From positions 142,530-206,529 of the forward strand of contig JALHLV010000003.1 of assembly GCA_022844405.1 (NCBI GenBank): a stretch of 64,000 bases of DNA. The letters are read 5' to 3'. Below, piece after piece: positions 1-8,410 of the stretch. Every line of letters begins with the position of its first letter. The stretch's first letter is position 1. Made by a program: the position numbers and the translations under genes. The notes under the pieces were generated by a model, which was not told the DNA's origin, made no database searches, and was given only the letters and a program-made list of their open reading frames with translations. Source of the stretch: Sphingomonadales bacterium. Lineage in GTDB: Bacteria; Pseudomonadota; Alphaproteobacteria; SMXS01.

Positions 1-12
1 GTTCGTGCAAGG

Positions 13-31
13 CCCTTCGACAAGCTCAGGG
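13..31. repeat. Imperfect palindromic intergenic repeat unit
   Basis: The 19 bases read CCCTTCGACAAGCTCAGGG, with CCCT/AGGG outer arms and a partly pairing centre. This kind of short unit is widely dispersed between genes in many proteobacterial genomes. It lies just downstream of the RES toxin gene, whose stop is at 73-75, so it could form a 3' mRNA hairpin. Only one copy is visible in this window, so its dispersal in this genome is inferred from general knowledge. Confidence 0.4.
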
Positions 32-72
32 ACACGGTGAGAGTTATGTCCTGCCCACGGCAAGTGAGCCGT

Positions 73-765
73 TCAGGCGCCGGCCCCATCCTCGCTTATG
101 GAAACGGCGCCCGTCTTGTCCCAGGTAAACCGCCAGGTTTTTCCCCTGCGCACATTGGCCACCATCGCCGGGCGGAAGCAGGCGACGCAGGTGCCCCTGC
201 GACGCCGGACGCTGGGATAGACGACGCCCGCCGAGCCATCTTCCAGCAAGATATCGGCCAAGGCCTGCGACGCCACGTAGGACTCCGGTGCCAGGCATTC
301 GGCGAACCCCGCGTCGCCGCGCAGGTCGTGGAACGTGCCGCCGAAATCCGCCAGATAGTCGTGATACGTCGCGGTCTCGCGCCAGCCGCCGATTTCGGCC
401 AGTTCCACGCCCTTGTGAAACGCGATCTCGGCCTTGGCCGTCGCCAGGTCGAACGCCGCGTACCAGGCGCCGCGCTCGGGCCCGTTGAACCGGCTGCCCA
501 GCGGATGGGCGTGGCAGAACGCGGCGTTGACGATCCGGTAGTGCGGCACGCCGAACACCAGCTCGCGGGTGCCGATGCCGGGCAGCCGGTCGTTCTCGGC
601 CAGCAGCCGGTCGTTGGTGGCGTGGTCCAGGTCGAAAATATCCTTCAGGTGGACGTCATCGTCGGCGATCCGCGCCAGCACGCTGTCGCCGCCGTCGATG
701 TAGCGCGACGGGATCAGGCGGTGGGTATCGTTCTGCCGGATGGCGTTGGCCGCGGGCAGCCTCAC
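73..765 (-). CDS. RES-domain toxin (NAD+-degrading, type II TA)
   Basis: This 230-residue protein has the RES domain. The Arg of RFNGPERGAWYAA, the Glu of AKAEIAFHKG and the Ser of the VASQALA region match the Arg-Glu-Ser residues that name the family. RES toxins such as MbcT deplete cellular NAD+. I chose the GTG at 765 because it overlaps the antitoxin stop as GTGA, the usual coupling in such operons. Longer readings from 831 run through the antitoxin gene in another frame. The antitoxin is directly upstream on the same strand. Identification of the family is firm; NAD+ degradation is inferred from homologues. Confidence 0.85.
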   Translation of the reverse strand: MRLPAANAIRQNDTHRLIPSRYIDGGDSVLARIADDDVHLKDIFDLDHATNDRLLAENDRLPGIGTRELVFGVPHYRIVNAAFCHAHPLGSRFNGPERGAWYAAFDLATAKAEIAFHKGVELAEIGGWRETATYHDYLADFGGTFHDLRGDAGFAECLAPESYVASQALADILLEDGSAGVVYPSVRRRRGTCVACFRPAMVANVRRGKTWRFTWDKTGAVSISEDGAGA

Positions 766-1196
766 GCGCCGCCCCGCCTCGCATCGAGCAGCCGCCGCAC
801 CGTCTGCAGCGCGGGCACGCCGCCCCGGCACATGAAGTCCAGCGGCGTCCGGCCGCCGAAGATGCGGTTGCTGTTGGCCAGGCTCACCCAGGCGTCGGCC
901 AGGCTCTCCGAGTAGAGAATGTTGAGCGCCTTGAAGATGCCCACCAGGTAGGAAATGCGGGTCAGCCGGTCCGCATCCAGCACCCGGCGCCCGGTCTTCT
1001 TCAACTCGTAATACGGCCCGTTCGACATGCCGCCTAGCAGCGCCCTCGCGTCCTCGTCGCGCACCGACCAGCGCTCCATGATGTTGAAGAACGCCTTCAA
1101 CGCCGACGGGCTCAGACGCTCCCGCTCCGGGCGCGCCGTCAGATCGACGAAGGGCGACGGATCGTGACGGCTGGCGGGGTATTGCTGGGGCTGCAT
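762..1196 (-). CDS. Xre/MbcA/ParS-type antitoxin of the RES toxin
   Basis: This 144-residue protein has the two-part layout of Xre/MbcA antitoxins. The N-terminal helical region (about residues 25-75, LSPSALKAFFNIMERWSV onward) is HTH-like. The C-terminal toxin-binding segment (about residues 85-140) carries the family signature of a short helix, SLANSNRIFGGRTPLDFM, then a final helix. It should neutralise the RES toxin encoded next and repress the operon. AGGAG precedes the ATG by 6 bases. A perfect 16-bp palindrome at 1213-1228 just upstream is the obvious autoregulatory site. Confidence 0.85.
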   Translation of the reverse strand: MQPQQYPASRHDPSPFVDLTARPERERLSPSALKAFFNIMERWSVRDEDARALLGGMSNGPYYELKKTGRRVLDADRLTRISYLVGIFKALNILYSESLADAWVSLANSNRIFGGRTPLDFMCRGGVPALQTVRRLLDARRGGA

Positions 1197-1212
1197 CTTT
1201 ATCTCCTGTTCC

Positions 1213-1228
1213 GGAGTATATATACTCC
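1213..1228. promoter_or_regulatory. Palindromic operator of the RES/Xre operon
   Basis: GGAGTATATATACTCC is a perfect 16-bp palindrome that ends 17 bases upstream of the antitoxin ATG. Its TATATA core could also serve as a -10 element. Autorepression by the antitoxin, or by the toxin-antitoxin complex, is the norm for type II systems, so this is the likely binding site. No experiment supports it; the symmetry is seen directly. Confidence 0.6.
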
Positions 1229-1399
1229 CGTTACGAATATTTCAAGCATGGCCCGGGCCTGTCCGCCCGCGCTCGTTGCCCGGATGCCGGGCCGAAACGC
1301 GCGCCGCCACATTGCCTCTAGCCGTGTCTGGGCTATCTCCGGTAAAATCAGTGCCACCCAGGATGCCCGGTTCACTGATGATACCGGGCATTCGTTCAT

Positions 1400-2413
1400 G
1401 TGCCGGAAGCCGCCATGTCAGTGAAGATGAAGACCAGCGCCCGTGCGCCCAAGCCCCGGTCGCGGGACGCCGTGCCGCAGGACTGGAACCTGGACGGCAT
1501 CGTCGCCGGCCTGCGCGAATCCCGCGAGATCCGGAACAACATCCGCTTCCGCGGCCGGATCAGCGAACTGCCCGACCGCGAGACCATCTCGCGGATCATG
1601 GAACAGATTTCCGCCGCCCTGTTCCCGACCCATTACGGCCGCGCCGACCTGACCGGCGACAGCATCGACTATTTCGTCGGCAGTACCCTCAACGGCGCGT
1701 TCACCCTGCTCGCCGAGCAGGTGCGCCGCGGCCTGATGTTCTCGACCGATCACGACAACGACAGCGACGAGGACATCCGCCAGCGCGCCGCCCGCATCGT
1801 CCGCGAGTTCGGCGACCTGCTGCCGGCCATCCGCGACATGCTGGTCAGCGACCTGCACGCCGCCTACCGGGGCGACCCGTCGGCCACCAACCTGTCCGAG
1901 ATCCTGGTCTGCTATCCGGGCATGGCCGCGGTGATCCATTACCGCGTCGCCCACGCGCTCTACCGTCTCGGCGCGACCCTGCCGGCGCGGCTGATGACCG
2001 AGATCGCCCATTCGAACACCGGCATCGACATCCATCCGGCGGCCGAGATCGGCGAGAGCTTCTTCATCGACCACGGCACCGGCGTCGTCGTCGGCCAGAC
2101 CGCCATCATCGGCGACCGGGTACGGCTCTATCAGGCGGTGACGCTGGGCGCCAAGAGCTTCCCCGCCGATGAGAACGGCGCGCTGATCAAGGGCATTCCG
2201 CGCCATCCGATCGTCGAGGACGACGTGGTGATCTATTCCGGCGCCACCATCCTGGGCCGCATCACCATCGGCGCCGGCTCGGTCATTGGCGGCAATGTCT
2301 GGCTGACCCAGAGCGTGCCGCCGGGCAGCAACGTCACCCAGGCGCAGATGCACAACGACTGCGCCATGCTCTATGACGTCTGCGCCCGCCGGGACGACGC
2401 CAAGCAGGACTGA
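1400..2413 (+). CDS. cysE: Serine O-acetyltransferase, EpsC type
   Basis: This enzyme transfers acetyl from acetyl-CoA to L-serine, giving O-acetylserine for cysteine synthesis. The 337 residues include an alpha-helical N-terminal half (to about 180) and a left-handed beta-helix built from hexapeptide repeats (about 210-310: IHPAAEIGESFFIDHGTGV, then VVIYSGATILGRITIG). The His and Asp of FIDHGTG and the His of IPRHPIVED match the active-site region. The length fits the longer EpsC subfamily better than the E. coli-type CysE of about 270 residues. An alternative ATG lies five codons in, at 1415. It is transcribed alone, divergent from the RES/Xre operon. Confidence 0.9.
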   Translation: MPEAAMSVKMKTSARAPKPRSRDAVPQDWNLDGIVAGLRESREIRNNIRFRGRISELPDRETISRIMEQISAALFPTHYGRADLTGDSIDYFVGSTLNGAFTLLAEQVRRGLMFSTDHDNDSDEDIRQRAARIVREFGDLLPAIRDMLVSDLHAAYRGDPSATNLSEILVCYPGMAAVIHYRVAHALYRLGATLPARLMTEIAHSNTGIDIHPAAEIGESFFIDHGTGVVVGQTAIIGDRVRLYQAVTLGAKSFPADENGALIKGIPRHPIVEDDVVIYSGATILGRITIGAGSVIGGNVWLTQSVPPGSNVTQAQMHNDCAMLYDVCARRDDAKQD

Positions 2414-2422
2414 CGGCCGCCT

Positions 2423-2809
2423 TCAGACCAAGCGTATCGAGCCGGGATATCCGGCGACGATCCTGTCGGCCGTGTACAGCATCAGTCCCTCCACCATAGC
2501 CTGCGCGATCAGCAACCTGTCGAACGGGTCTCTATGCAACGACGGCAACCTGATGGTCGCGGTGGCGTGATGACCGGCAATCGGGAGTTCTTCCCAGCCG
2601 TTGTCCAGCAGACTTCGTCTCAAGCGACCGGGATCGACCTGGAAATCGCTCCTTCCCAGCGAGGATTTGATGGCTACTTCCCATAGGCTGACCACGCTGA
2701 AAACCGGGATGTTCCGCTCGTCGCCGAGTAGCGTGCGCACTGTGCCTGGCAGCTTGTCCGACCGGAAAGCCGCCCAAAGCACGAGGTGCGTATCCACCAG
2801 AAGCTTCAC
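2423..2809 (-). CDS. PIN-domain ribonuclease toxin, VapC-like (locus 1)
   Basis: This is a 128-residue PIN nuclease. The acidic residues expected to bind Mg2+/Mn2+ are Asp6 in LLVDTHLVLW, Glu44 in SLWEVAIKSSLG and the DPFDRLLIAQA pair near residue 95. The SLWEVAIK form places it in the COG3744-like group that pairs with Phd/YefM antitoxins. VapC toxins cleave RNA, often tRNA or the 23S rRNA loop, to stop growth. The start overlaps the antitoxin stop by 4 bases (ATGA). The RNA target cannot be told from sequence. Confidence 0.85.
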   Translation of the reverse strand: MKLLVDTHLVLWAAFRSDKLPGTVRTLLGDERNIPVFSVVSLWEVAIKSSLGRSDFQVDPGRLRRSLLDNGWEELPIAGHHATATIRLPSLHRDPFDRLLIAQAMVEGLMLYTADRIVAGYPGSIRLV

Positions 2810-3051
2810 GCACCATCCTCGAACAGCCGCTGGATTTCCTCTGCACCCATCCGGTCGAAGTCGTCAGGGATGTCGCACTCGCCGTCCATGAAGCCGATGC
2901 GTCGTTTCGCGCCGGCGACCGGAGCATCGAGCGGCATCACCTTCACGAGAGGCTTGCCTGCCTTGGCGATGATGAACCCCTCGCCGTCCGCCGCCTCGTC
3001 GACCAGGCGCGACAGGTGGGTCTTCGCCTCGTGTATGTTCACCGTCTTCAT
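2806..3051 (-). CDS. Phd/YefM-family antitoxin (locus 1)
   Basis: This 81-residue antitoxin begins with the typical Phd/YefM DNA-binding segment, VNIHEAKTHLSRLVDEA, followed by GEGFIIAKAGKPLVKVMPL (about residues 24-42). The variable C-terminus, DFDRMGAEEIQRLFED, would wrap the PIN toxin encoded next. An 18-base inverted repeat at 3065-3082, just upstream, is the probable operator. Confidence 0.87.
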   Translation of the reverse strand: MKTVNIHEAKTHLSRLVDEAADGEGFIIAKAGKPLVKVMPLDAPVAGAKRRIGFMDGECDIPDDFDRMGAEEIQRLFEDGA

Positions 3052-3064
3052 CTTCGCCTCGTTG

Positions 3065-3082
3065 AACTAAGTTTACTTAGTT
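3065..3082. promoter_or_regulatory. Inverted-repeat operator of PIN-toxin locus 1
   Basis: AACTAAGT and ACTTAGTT form perfect 8-bp arms around a 2-base spacer. The site ends 14 bases upstream of the antitoxin start and stands out as A+T rich in a G+C-rich genome. Binding by the Phd/YefM dimer is inferred from the general rule for these operons. Confidence 0.6.
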
Positions 3083-3178
3083 TAGTCTAACCGCGCTGGT
3101 TTGCAAGCGAGCAGATTGGGGTCGCGGCGTCACGCAGGACGGATTAGTTTTTGCGACAACCAAGTTCGGAGACCATGC

Positions 3179-3718
3179 ATGTTCTCGACTGTCCGCATCC
3201 TTGTCCTCGCGGCCTGCATCCTGCTTCCCGCCCCGGCGCTCGCCCAGCACCACCACGTCGTCGAGGCCGGGTCGCTCGAGATCGTCCATCCGTGGTCGCG
3301 GGCGACGCCGGGCGGGGCCAAGGTCGCGGGCGGCTACGTCACCGTTGTTAACAAGGACAAGGCGCCCGACCGGCTGATGGCCGCAGCGGCCGACGGCATC
3401 TCTGCCAAGGCGGAGATTCACGAAGTCAGCATGAAGGACGGCGTCATGAGCATGAAGCGCGTCGATGGCGTCGCCGTCCCGGCGGGCGGCACGCTGACGC
3501 TCAAGCCCGGTTCGTGGCACATCATGTTCATGGGATTGAAGCGGCCGCTGAAGCAGGGCGAGACGTTCCCGGGCTCGCTGACCTTCGAGAAGGCCGGCAA
3601 GGTCGCGGTCGAGTTCACCGTCGAGGCGACCGGCGCCACGGCGCCCGCCATGCCGGGAACGACCGGTCCCGCGGCGCCCATGGACCATGGCGGCATGGAC
3701 CACCACATGCATCACTGA
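3179..3718 (+). CDS. PCu(A)C-type periplasmic copper chaperone
   Basis: This 179-residue exported protein has a signal peptide (MFSTVRILVLAACILLPAP, cleavage near ALAQ) and a cupredoxin-like PCu(A)C domain. The copper ligands are visible as His in EIHEVSM, two Met in the MKDGVMSM stretch and the H-x-M of WHIMFM near residue 120. Family members deliver Cu(I) to the CuA centre or CuB of cytochrome oxidases. The C-terminal tail is rich in His and Met (MDHGGMDHHMHH) and may hold extra copper. The ATG at 3179 has GGAGA six bases upstream; earlier in-frame starts would spoil the signal peptide. Confidence 0.9.
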   Translation: MFSTVRILVLAACILLPAPALAQHHHVVEAGSLEIVHPWSRATPGGAKVAGGYVTVVNKDKAPDRLMAAAADGISAKAEIHEVSMKDGVMSMKRVDGVAVPAGGTLTLKPGSWHIMFMGLKRPLKQGETFPGSLTFEKAGKVAVEFTVEATGATAPAMPGTTGPAAPMDHGGMDHHMHH

Positions 3719-3719
3719 T

Positions 3720-4061
3720 TTACGGGATGCGCTGATCCCCGGCGGCGCGCGGATCGTCCGGGTGCCAACGCAGCGCGTTCGACCGCCGGTTGCCGTCGAC
3801 GAGCCTGCAGAATATCCAGGCGACCGCCGACACGCTCAGCACGCCCAGCGCCCACACGACGATGATCACGGTCTCGCCGACGCCCGCCAGCATCCGGCCG
3901 ATCCACGACACCGTCTCGACCACCTGCGGTTCGGCCGCCAGCATGTCGGCGTTGCCGGACATCCAGTCGCCCGAGACGTCGACCAGCGCATAGGCCAGCC
4001 ACGCCGCGCCGCTCCACGGCACCAGCAGGATCAGCGCCACGACCCAGATAAAGATCTTCAT
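3720..4061 (-). CDS. Small two-helix membrane protein
   Basis: This 113-residue protein has two hydrophobic helices, about residues 3-25 and 60-88 (VGETVIIVVWALGVLSVSAVAWIF), and a short charged C-terminus. I recognise no family. The ATG at 4061 overlaps the stop of the DUF4112 gene by four bases (ATGA), so the two are translationally coupled and probably act together at the inner membrane. It converges with the copper-chaperone gene, with one base between the stop codons. Confidence 0.65.
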   Translation of the reverse strand: MKIFIWVVALILLVPWSGAAWLAYALVDVSGDWMSGNADMLAAEPQVVETVSWIGRMLAGVGETVIIVVWALGVLSVSAVAWIFCRLVDGNRRSNALRWHPDDPRAAGDQRIP

Positions 4062-4498
4062 TTCACGACCTTCCACGAGGTGGTGATGGAGCCGTCCTCG
4101 GCCTTGAGCCGCGCCAGCTTGTCGAGGTGACGCTGCAGCAGCTTCACGTTGCGGGCGTTGGCGCGGAAGAACACGTCGCCGACCCAGCCGACCAGCGGAA
4201 CCATGCCGATCACCGTATCGATACCGACATTGGCGGCCATCTTTACCATCAAGGATTTGGGCGCGCCGAGCTGGTGCGCTTCCCAGACCAGATAGGCCGA
4301 AACGCCGGTGGCCAACAGCGTGCCGGCGCCGGGAACGATGTTGAGCAGCGCGTCGGCGCCGACGCGGATATTGGTGCCGGGCACCACGAACGCATTGTCC
4401 ATCAGCCGGGCGACGGCATCGAGCCGGGCGCGCGCCGAGGCGTGCGGATGCTCGTCCCTGGTGTAGGTCTGGTAATTGGCGGATCCGGCGTAGGCCAT
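4058..4498 (-). CDS. DUF4112 membrane protein
   Basis: The 146 residues match the DUF4112 pattern. ARLDAVARLMDNAFVVPGTNIRVGADALLNIVPGAGTLL leads into a membrane segment (about 65-82), followed by a second glycine-rich hydrophobic stretch (GIDTVIGMVPLVGWVGDVFF) and a basic C-terminal helix (ARNVKLLQRHLDKL). The function of the family is unknown; it is common in Proteobacteria as a small integral membrane protein. It is the first gene of a two-gene unit with the downstream membrane protein. Confidence 0.8.
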   Translation of the reverse strand: MAYAGSANYQTYTRDEHPHASARARLDAVARLMDNAFVVPGTNIRVGADALLNIVPGAGTLLATGVSAYLVWEAHQLGAPKSLMVKMAANVGIDTVIGMVPLVGWVGDVFFRANARNVKLLQRHLDKLARLKAEDGSITTSWKVVK

Positions 4499-4707
4499 GG
4501 GCTGCTCCCAGAATTCAGGCGCGCCTGCGCCCGTCAGGTGGAAGAGTCCGACATCGCGGTTGGAGAACCGCCAGAGGGGCCCGGACCCAGTATTGTGAAA
4601 AATGGCGATTGCCCCGGCGGATTCAAGACCCCGCCCCTGCCGTCACCCAACTCTGTCATCGCCGCGGACATGGGGCTATACACTGCGTCGGTCCAGGGAG
4701 AGGCGGG

Positions 4708-5889
4708 GTGAAGCAGGTCGACGTCATCGTCATCGGCGCCGGGGCCGCCGGCATGATGTGCGCGGCCGAGGCCGGCCGGCGCGGCCGGTCGGTGCTGGTC
4801 GTCGAGCACGCCCGCGCGCCGGGCGAGAAGATCCGCATCTCCGGCGGCGGACGCTGCAACTTCACCAACCTGAACGCCGGCCCGGCCAACTACATCTCGG
4901 CCAATCCGGGGTTCTGCATTTCGGCGCTGCGCCGCTATACCCAGCGCGACTTCATCGCCCTGGTGGACCGGCACGGCATCGCCTGGCACGAGAAGACGCT
5001 GGGCCAGCTGTTCTGCGACGGCTCGTCCCAGCAGGTCATCGACCTGCTGGTGAAGGAGATGAAGCGGCACGGCGCCGAGCTGCGCCTGGCCACGGCGGTT
5101 TCCGGCATCGAGCGGACCGCCGACGGATTTTCCGTCGCGTTGCCGGGCGGTGCCATACGGTGCGAGTCCATCGTCATCGCCAGCGGCGGCCTGTCGATCC
5201 CGAAAATGGGCGCGACCGGCTTCGCCTATGACGTCGCGCGGCGGTTCGGCCTGGGCATCGTCGCGCCGCGCCCGGCGCTGGTGCCGCTGACCTTCGACCC
5301 GGTCACCCTCGAGCGGCTGAAACCGCTGGCCGGCGTCGCCGTCGACGCCGCCTCGGTCCGCTGCGGCAAGACGCGGTTCGACGAGGCCATGCTGTTCACC
5401 CACCGCGGCCTCAGCGGCCCGGCGATTTTGCAGATCTCGTCCTACTGGAAGCCCGGCGAGGAGATCGCCGTCAGCCTGCTGCCCGGCACCGATGTCTTCG
5501 CCGAACTGCATGCCGCGCGCACGGCGAATGGCCGCCAGGCGCCGCACACCGCCCTTTCCGCGTTGCTGCCCAAACGCCTCGCCCAGGCCATCACCGAGCG
5601 CGAAGGCACGGCGGGCAACATCGCCGACCTGTCCGACAAGCGCCTGCGCCAGCTCGAGGCCGCGGTCAACGACTGGCGCATCGTCCCCGCCGGCACCGAA
5701 GGCTACCGCACCGCCGAGGTCACCACCGGCGGCATCGACACAAGGGATCTGGACTCGAAGACCATGCAGGCCCGCACCGTCCCCGGCCTGTTCTTCATCG
5801 GCGAGGCCGTCGACGTCACCGGCTGGCTCGGCGGCTACAATTTCCAGTGGGCCTGGTCGTCCGGCTGGAGCGCCGGCAAGGTGGCGTGA
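4708..5889 (+). CDS. HI0933/BaiN-family NAD(P)/FAD-dependent flavoprotein
   Basis: This 393-residue flavoprotein has an N-terminal FAD-binding Rossmann motif (VIVIGAGAAGMMCAAEA), the family signature GEKIRISGGGRCNFTN at about residues 40-55, and a C-terminal FAD-contact motif (FIGEAVDVTGWLGGYNFQ). Members are FAD enzymes of poorly defined role; BaiN-type proteins reduce bile-acid intermediates and others are labelled YhiN. The GTG start at 4708 is preceded by AGGGAG seven bases away, whereas the earlier ATG at 4609 lacks a good site and adds a non-homologous leader. It appears to be a single-gene unit. Confidence 0.85.
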   Translation: MKQVDVIVIGAGAAGMMCAAEAGRRGRSVLVVEHARAPGEKIRISGGGRCNFTNLNAGPANYISANPGFCISALRRYTQRDFIALVDRHGIAWHEKTLGQLFCDGSSQQVIDLLVKEMKRHGAELRLATAVSGIERTADGFSVALPGGAIRCESIVIASGGLSIPKMGATGFAYDVARRFGLGIVAPRPALVPLTFDPVTLERLKPLAGVAVDAASVRCGKTRFDEAMLFTHRGLSGPAILQISSYWKPGEEIAVSLLPGTDVFAELHAARTANGRQAPHTALSALLPKRLAQAITEREGTAGNIADLSDKRLRQLEAAVNDWRIVPAGTEGYRTAEVTTGGIDTRDLDSKTMQARTVPGLFFIGEAVDVTGWLGGYNFQWAWSSGWSAGKVA

Positions 5890-5916
5890 TCCATCGCGCT
5901 ACCATTCTGCCGGGGT

Positions 5917-6516
5917 TCAGTCCTCCAGCGTGTAGGTGATTTTGCCCTCGATTTCCTTGATCACGCCTCTGGCCTTGAGCTGCTTGAGCAGTTCAGCCAC
6001 CTCGGCGTCGGAGAGCTTTTTCCCAAACAAGGCATTGATGGTCGTGCCGAGGGTTTTGGCGGTTCTTGGCCGGCCTCCTTTGAGCTTCTTCAGATGTCCG
6101 ATGATCCCATCGGCCCGCTCGACCGGCGTCGTCATGGCTGCGATCGCAAGCAGCGGAATATCGAGAAGCGCCGAACGCCGCTGGCAGCGGATATCGTGCT
6201 TCGCGAGATATCGCATCAGCGGATCGAAACCCGTGTCCTTCGAGATAATGTGGAAATAGGCATCGGGATTTTCCGCCGATAGCTTTCCCACATAGTAAGC
6301 GATGTGAAAATCCAAGGCATTCTGCCCCGATCCCTCCATTTCGATATACTCGGCGTCAGCGCCCATATGCTGCAGCACTTTCACCGTCTCGAACGGCACC
6401 TTCGTCTGCTCCGCCCCAACGAAAACCTTGACCTTGAAGGGGCCGCCCAGCAGCAGGCTCATATTCTTCGGCTGGACATTCTGGTAGTCGATCAGGACAA
6501 AATTCAGTTTCGCCAT
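5917..6516 (-). CDS. NYN/PIN-like nuclease with C-terminal winged-helix-like tail
   Basis: This 199-residue protein has an N-terminal NYN-type PIN fold. Asp in VLIDYQNV (residues 8-12), Asp in ALDFHIAYYVG (about 69) and Asp pairs in ISKDTGFDPLMRYL (about 95-101) match the acidic active site. The last 50 residues (LFGKKLSDAEVAELLKQLKARGVIKEIEGKITY) look like a small winged helix that could bind nucleic acid. RNA cleavage is therefore likely but unproven. The ATG at 6516 has GAGG five bases upstream. There is no antitoxin-like partner next to it, so it is probably a housekeeping RNase. Confidence 0.75.
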   Translation of the reverse strand: MAKLNFVLIDYQNVQPKNMSLLLGGPFKVKVFVGAEQTKVPFETVKVLQHMGADAEYIEMEGSGQNALDFHIAYYVGKLSAENPDAYFHIISKDTGFDPLMRYLAKHDIRCQRRSALLDIPLLAIAAMTTPVERADGIIGHLKKLKGGRPRTAKTLGTTINALFGKKLSDAEVAELLKQLKARGVIKEIEGKITYTLED

Positions 6517-6655
6517 GCGGGCCTCGGCGGATGAGAAAGCACCATCATGCCACAGCCTCAGCGGTCGCCCAAACGACAGCATCGGCTGTGGTCAGCTTTC
6601 CACCAGCTCCATATAGGCGTAAGTTGAAATGGTGGCTGCGTTGGGAGGTGCGCCG

Positions 6656-7204
6656 ATGGATCTATACCGCCAGGTCATCGATCTGATCGTCACCGCGCCC
6701 GATCGCAAGCCGGCTGGCGGCTTGCCGCGTTTGCTGGACTCCCTGTTCGCCGATCTGGCGGCGGACCCCTTGCCCCGTCCGGTCGACGACACCGAGGGCA
6801 TGATCTGGAGCGCCTGGACATCCCATCCACATCCCGACGCCGCCGACGCCATGGGCCGCGCGCTGCGGATGATGCACGCCCATTCCTGGGAGGTGGCCGA
6901 GCGCGAGCTGGACCGGCTGATCGCGGGCTTTCCGCTGCGGGCCGAGGCGTGGAACAAGCGCGCCACCGTGCTGTTCCTGATGGACCGGGACGACGAGAGC
7001 GTCGCCGACATCATCCAGACCCTGAAGCTGGAGCCGCGCCATTTCGGCGCCCTGTCCGGCTATGGCCAGATCTGCCTGCGCCGCGGCGACGAGGCCGGCG
7101 CGCTGGTGGCGTTCGAGGAGGCGCTGCGCATCCACCCGCATCTCGACAGCATCCGCGACGCGGTCATCGCCCTCGGCAAACGGCTCGGCGGCACGCTGAA
7201 CTGA
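6656..7204 (+). CDS. TPR-repeat protein
   Basis: This 182-residue protein has tetratricopeptide-like helical pairs. One covers about residues 80-112 (WEVAERELDRLIAGFPLRAEAWNKRA), followed by DDESVADIIQTLKLEPRHFGALSGYGQI and GDEAGALVAFEEALRIHP. TPR proteins act as protein-binding scaffolds. The start at 6656 has GGGAGG seven bases upstream. The first 60 residues (LLDSLFADLAADPLPRPVDDTEGMIWSAW) are family-specific and resemble alphaproteobacterial cytosolic TPR proteins of unknown partner. Confidence 0.75.
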   Translation: MDLYRQVIDLIVTAPDRKPAGGLPRLLDSLFADLAADPLPRPVDDTEGMIWSAWTSHPHPDAADAMGRALRMMHAHSWEVAERELDRLIAGFPLRAEAWNKRATVLFLMDRDDESVADIIQTLKLEPRHFGALSGYGQICLRRGDEAGALVAFEEALRIHPHLDSIRDAVIALGKRLGGTLN

Positions 7205-7223
7205 GCGGGCTGCAGATCACCCG

Positions 7224-8399
7224 CTATAGATCGGGCTTGTCCGCCGGATCCGGGTTTTCCTGGCTGTAATAGGCGATCCACCGGTGCAGCCGCTGGTTGC
7301 CCAGCTCGTTGCGGCCGAAGATCACGTCCGGGATCGCGCCCGAGGCCAGGCCCTCCTGCACGCCGTCCACAGTCTTGTAGTCCTCGTCCTTGACCACGTC
7401 GTGGAGCATCTTGGCGCGCATCGCGACCATGGCCTTCTCCTCCTCGGTCTCCGGCGCCTTGGCGGCGAGAAAAACCTGGGTGGTCACCGACCGGTCATGC
7501 CGGTCGCCGGGAAAGAGCTGCGACACCACGCCGCCTTCGCCATGGCGCACCGCGAAGGACACATGCGGAAACAGCGTCCGGATCACCGTCAGCCCGTCGT
7601 TCAGCGTGCGCTCGGCGGCGGGCTTGCCGGTCGCCGGCAGGATGTCGTGATGGGCGAAGCCGATCCGCTGGTGCGGGCCGAACGCGTCATAGGTCAGCAC
7701 GTTGGACTGCGAGAACACCGCGATGGTCTTCGGATGCAGCGAGGCGATGTGATAGCCGTCCACATAGCCGTCGTGGGCCAGCTTCCAGTTGGCGGTCTCG
7801 AGCTGCTGGCTGGCGACCACCTCCCATTTGTCCATCTCCAGCTTCTCCAGCTCCCCGCGGAAGCCGCCCAGCCAGGCATCGACGTCGATCGCCGCGCCCG
7901 GCGTCAGGCTGACCAGGATCAGCCCGGCCACCTCGGCGCAGGGGAGTTCGGTGAGCCCCTCGCCGTCCACACCGAAGTCGCCGAATTTCTCCGGGTCGGC
8001 CACCTTCACCAGGGCGCCGTGGTCGTCATAGCTCCAGGCGTGATAGGGGCAGACCATGCGCACGCATTTGCCGGCGCCTTCCTCCATCACCCGCGCGCCC
8101 CGATGCCGGCACACGTTCATGAACGCCCGCACGACGCCGTCGCGGCCGCGGATCATCACCACCGGCACGCCCACCACCTTCATGGCCTTGTAGCGGCCCG
8201 GCTCGCGCAGCTCGCCGGTGAAGGCGAGCAGCAGCGGGAGCCGCCTGAAGATGCGCTCGACCTCCAGCGTCCACTGCGCCGGGTCCAGATAGTAGGACGC
8301 CTTCATCCGCATCACGCCGGGCGCGGAATCGGTGGTGCCGTCCCGTGCGTGGCCGGCGAGGCGGTCGGCGATGTCGTTGTAGTCGTCGAAGCGGTCCAT
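7224..8399 (-). CDS. Rieske-type aromatic ring-hydroxylating oxygenase, alpha subunit
   Basis: This 391-residue oxygenase has a Rieske [2Fe-2S] site (CRHRGARVMEE then CPYHAW, Cys-x-His and Cys-x2-His, residues about 90-115). Its mononuclear iron site lies in the NWKLAHDGYVDGYHIASLHPK stretch, with two His, and the distal Asp is presumably further on. Such enzymes hydroxylate or demethylate aromatic or quaternary-amine substrates using electrons from a separate reductase. The gene starts 11 bases after the quinone oxidoreductase stop, so the two form an operon. No ferredoxin or small subunit is next to it. The substrate is unknown. Confidence 0.85.
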   Translation of the reverse strand: MDRFDDYNDIADRLAGHARDGTTDSAPGVMRMKASYYLDPAQWTLEVERIFRRLPLLLAFTGELREPGRYKAMKVVGVPVVMIRGRDGVVRAFMNVCRHRGARVMEEGAGKCVRMVCPYHAWSYDDHGALVKVADPEKFGDFGVDGEGLTELPCAEVAGLILVSLTPGAAIDVDAWLGGFRGELEKLEMDKWEVVASQQLETANWKLAHDGYVDGYHIASLHPKTIAVFSQSNVLTYDAFGPHQRIGFAHHDILPATGKPAAERTLNDGLTVIRTLFPHVSFAVRHGEGGVVSQLFPGDRHDRSVTTQVFLAAKAPETEEEKAMVAMRAKMLHDVVKDEDYKTVDGVQEGLASGAIPDVIFGRNELGNQRLHRWIAYYSQENPDPADKPDL

Positions 8400-8410
8400 G
8401 GCCGGCACTG

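Noticed and set aside
37..915. A 292-codon plus-strand frame at the window start
   Set aside because: It is antisense to the RES toxin, whose motifs are clear.
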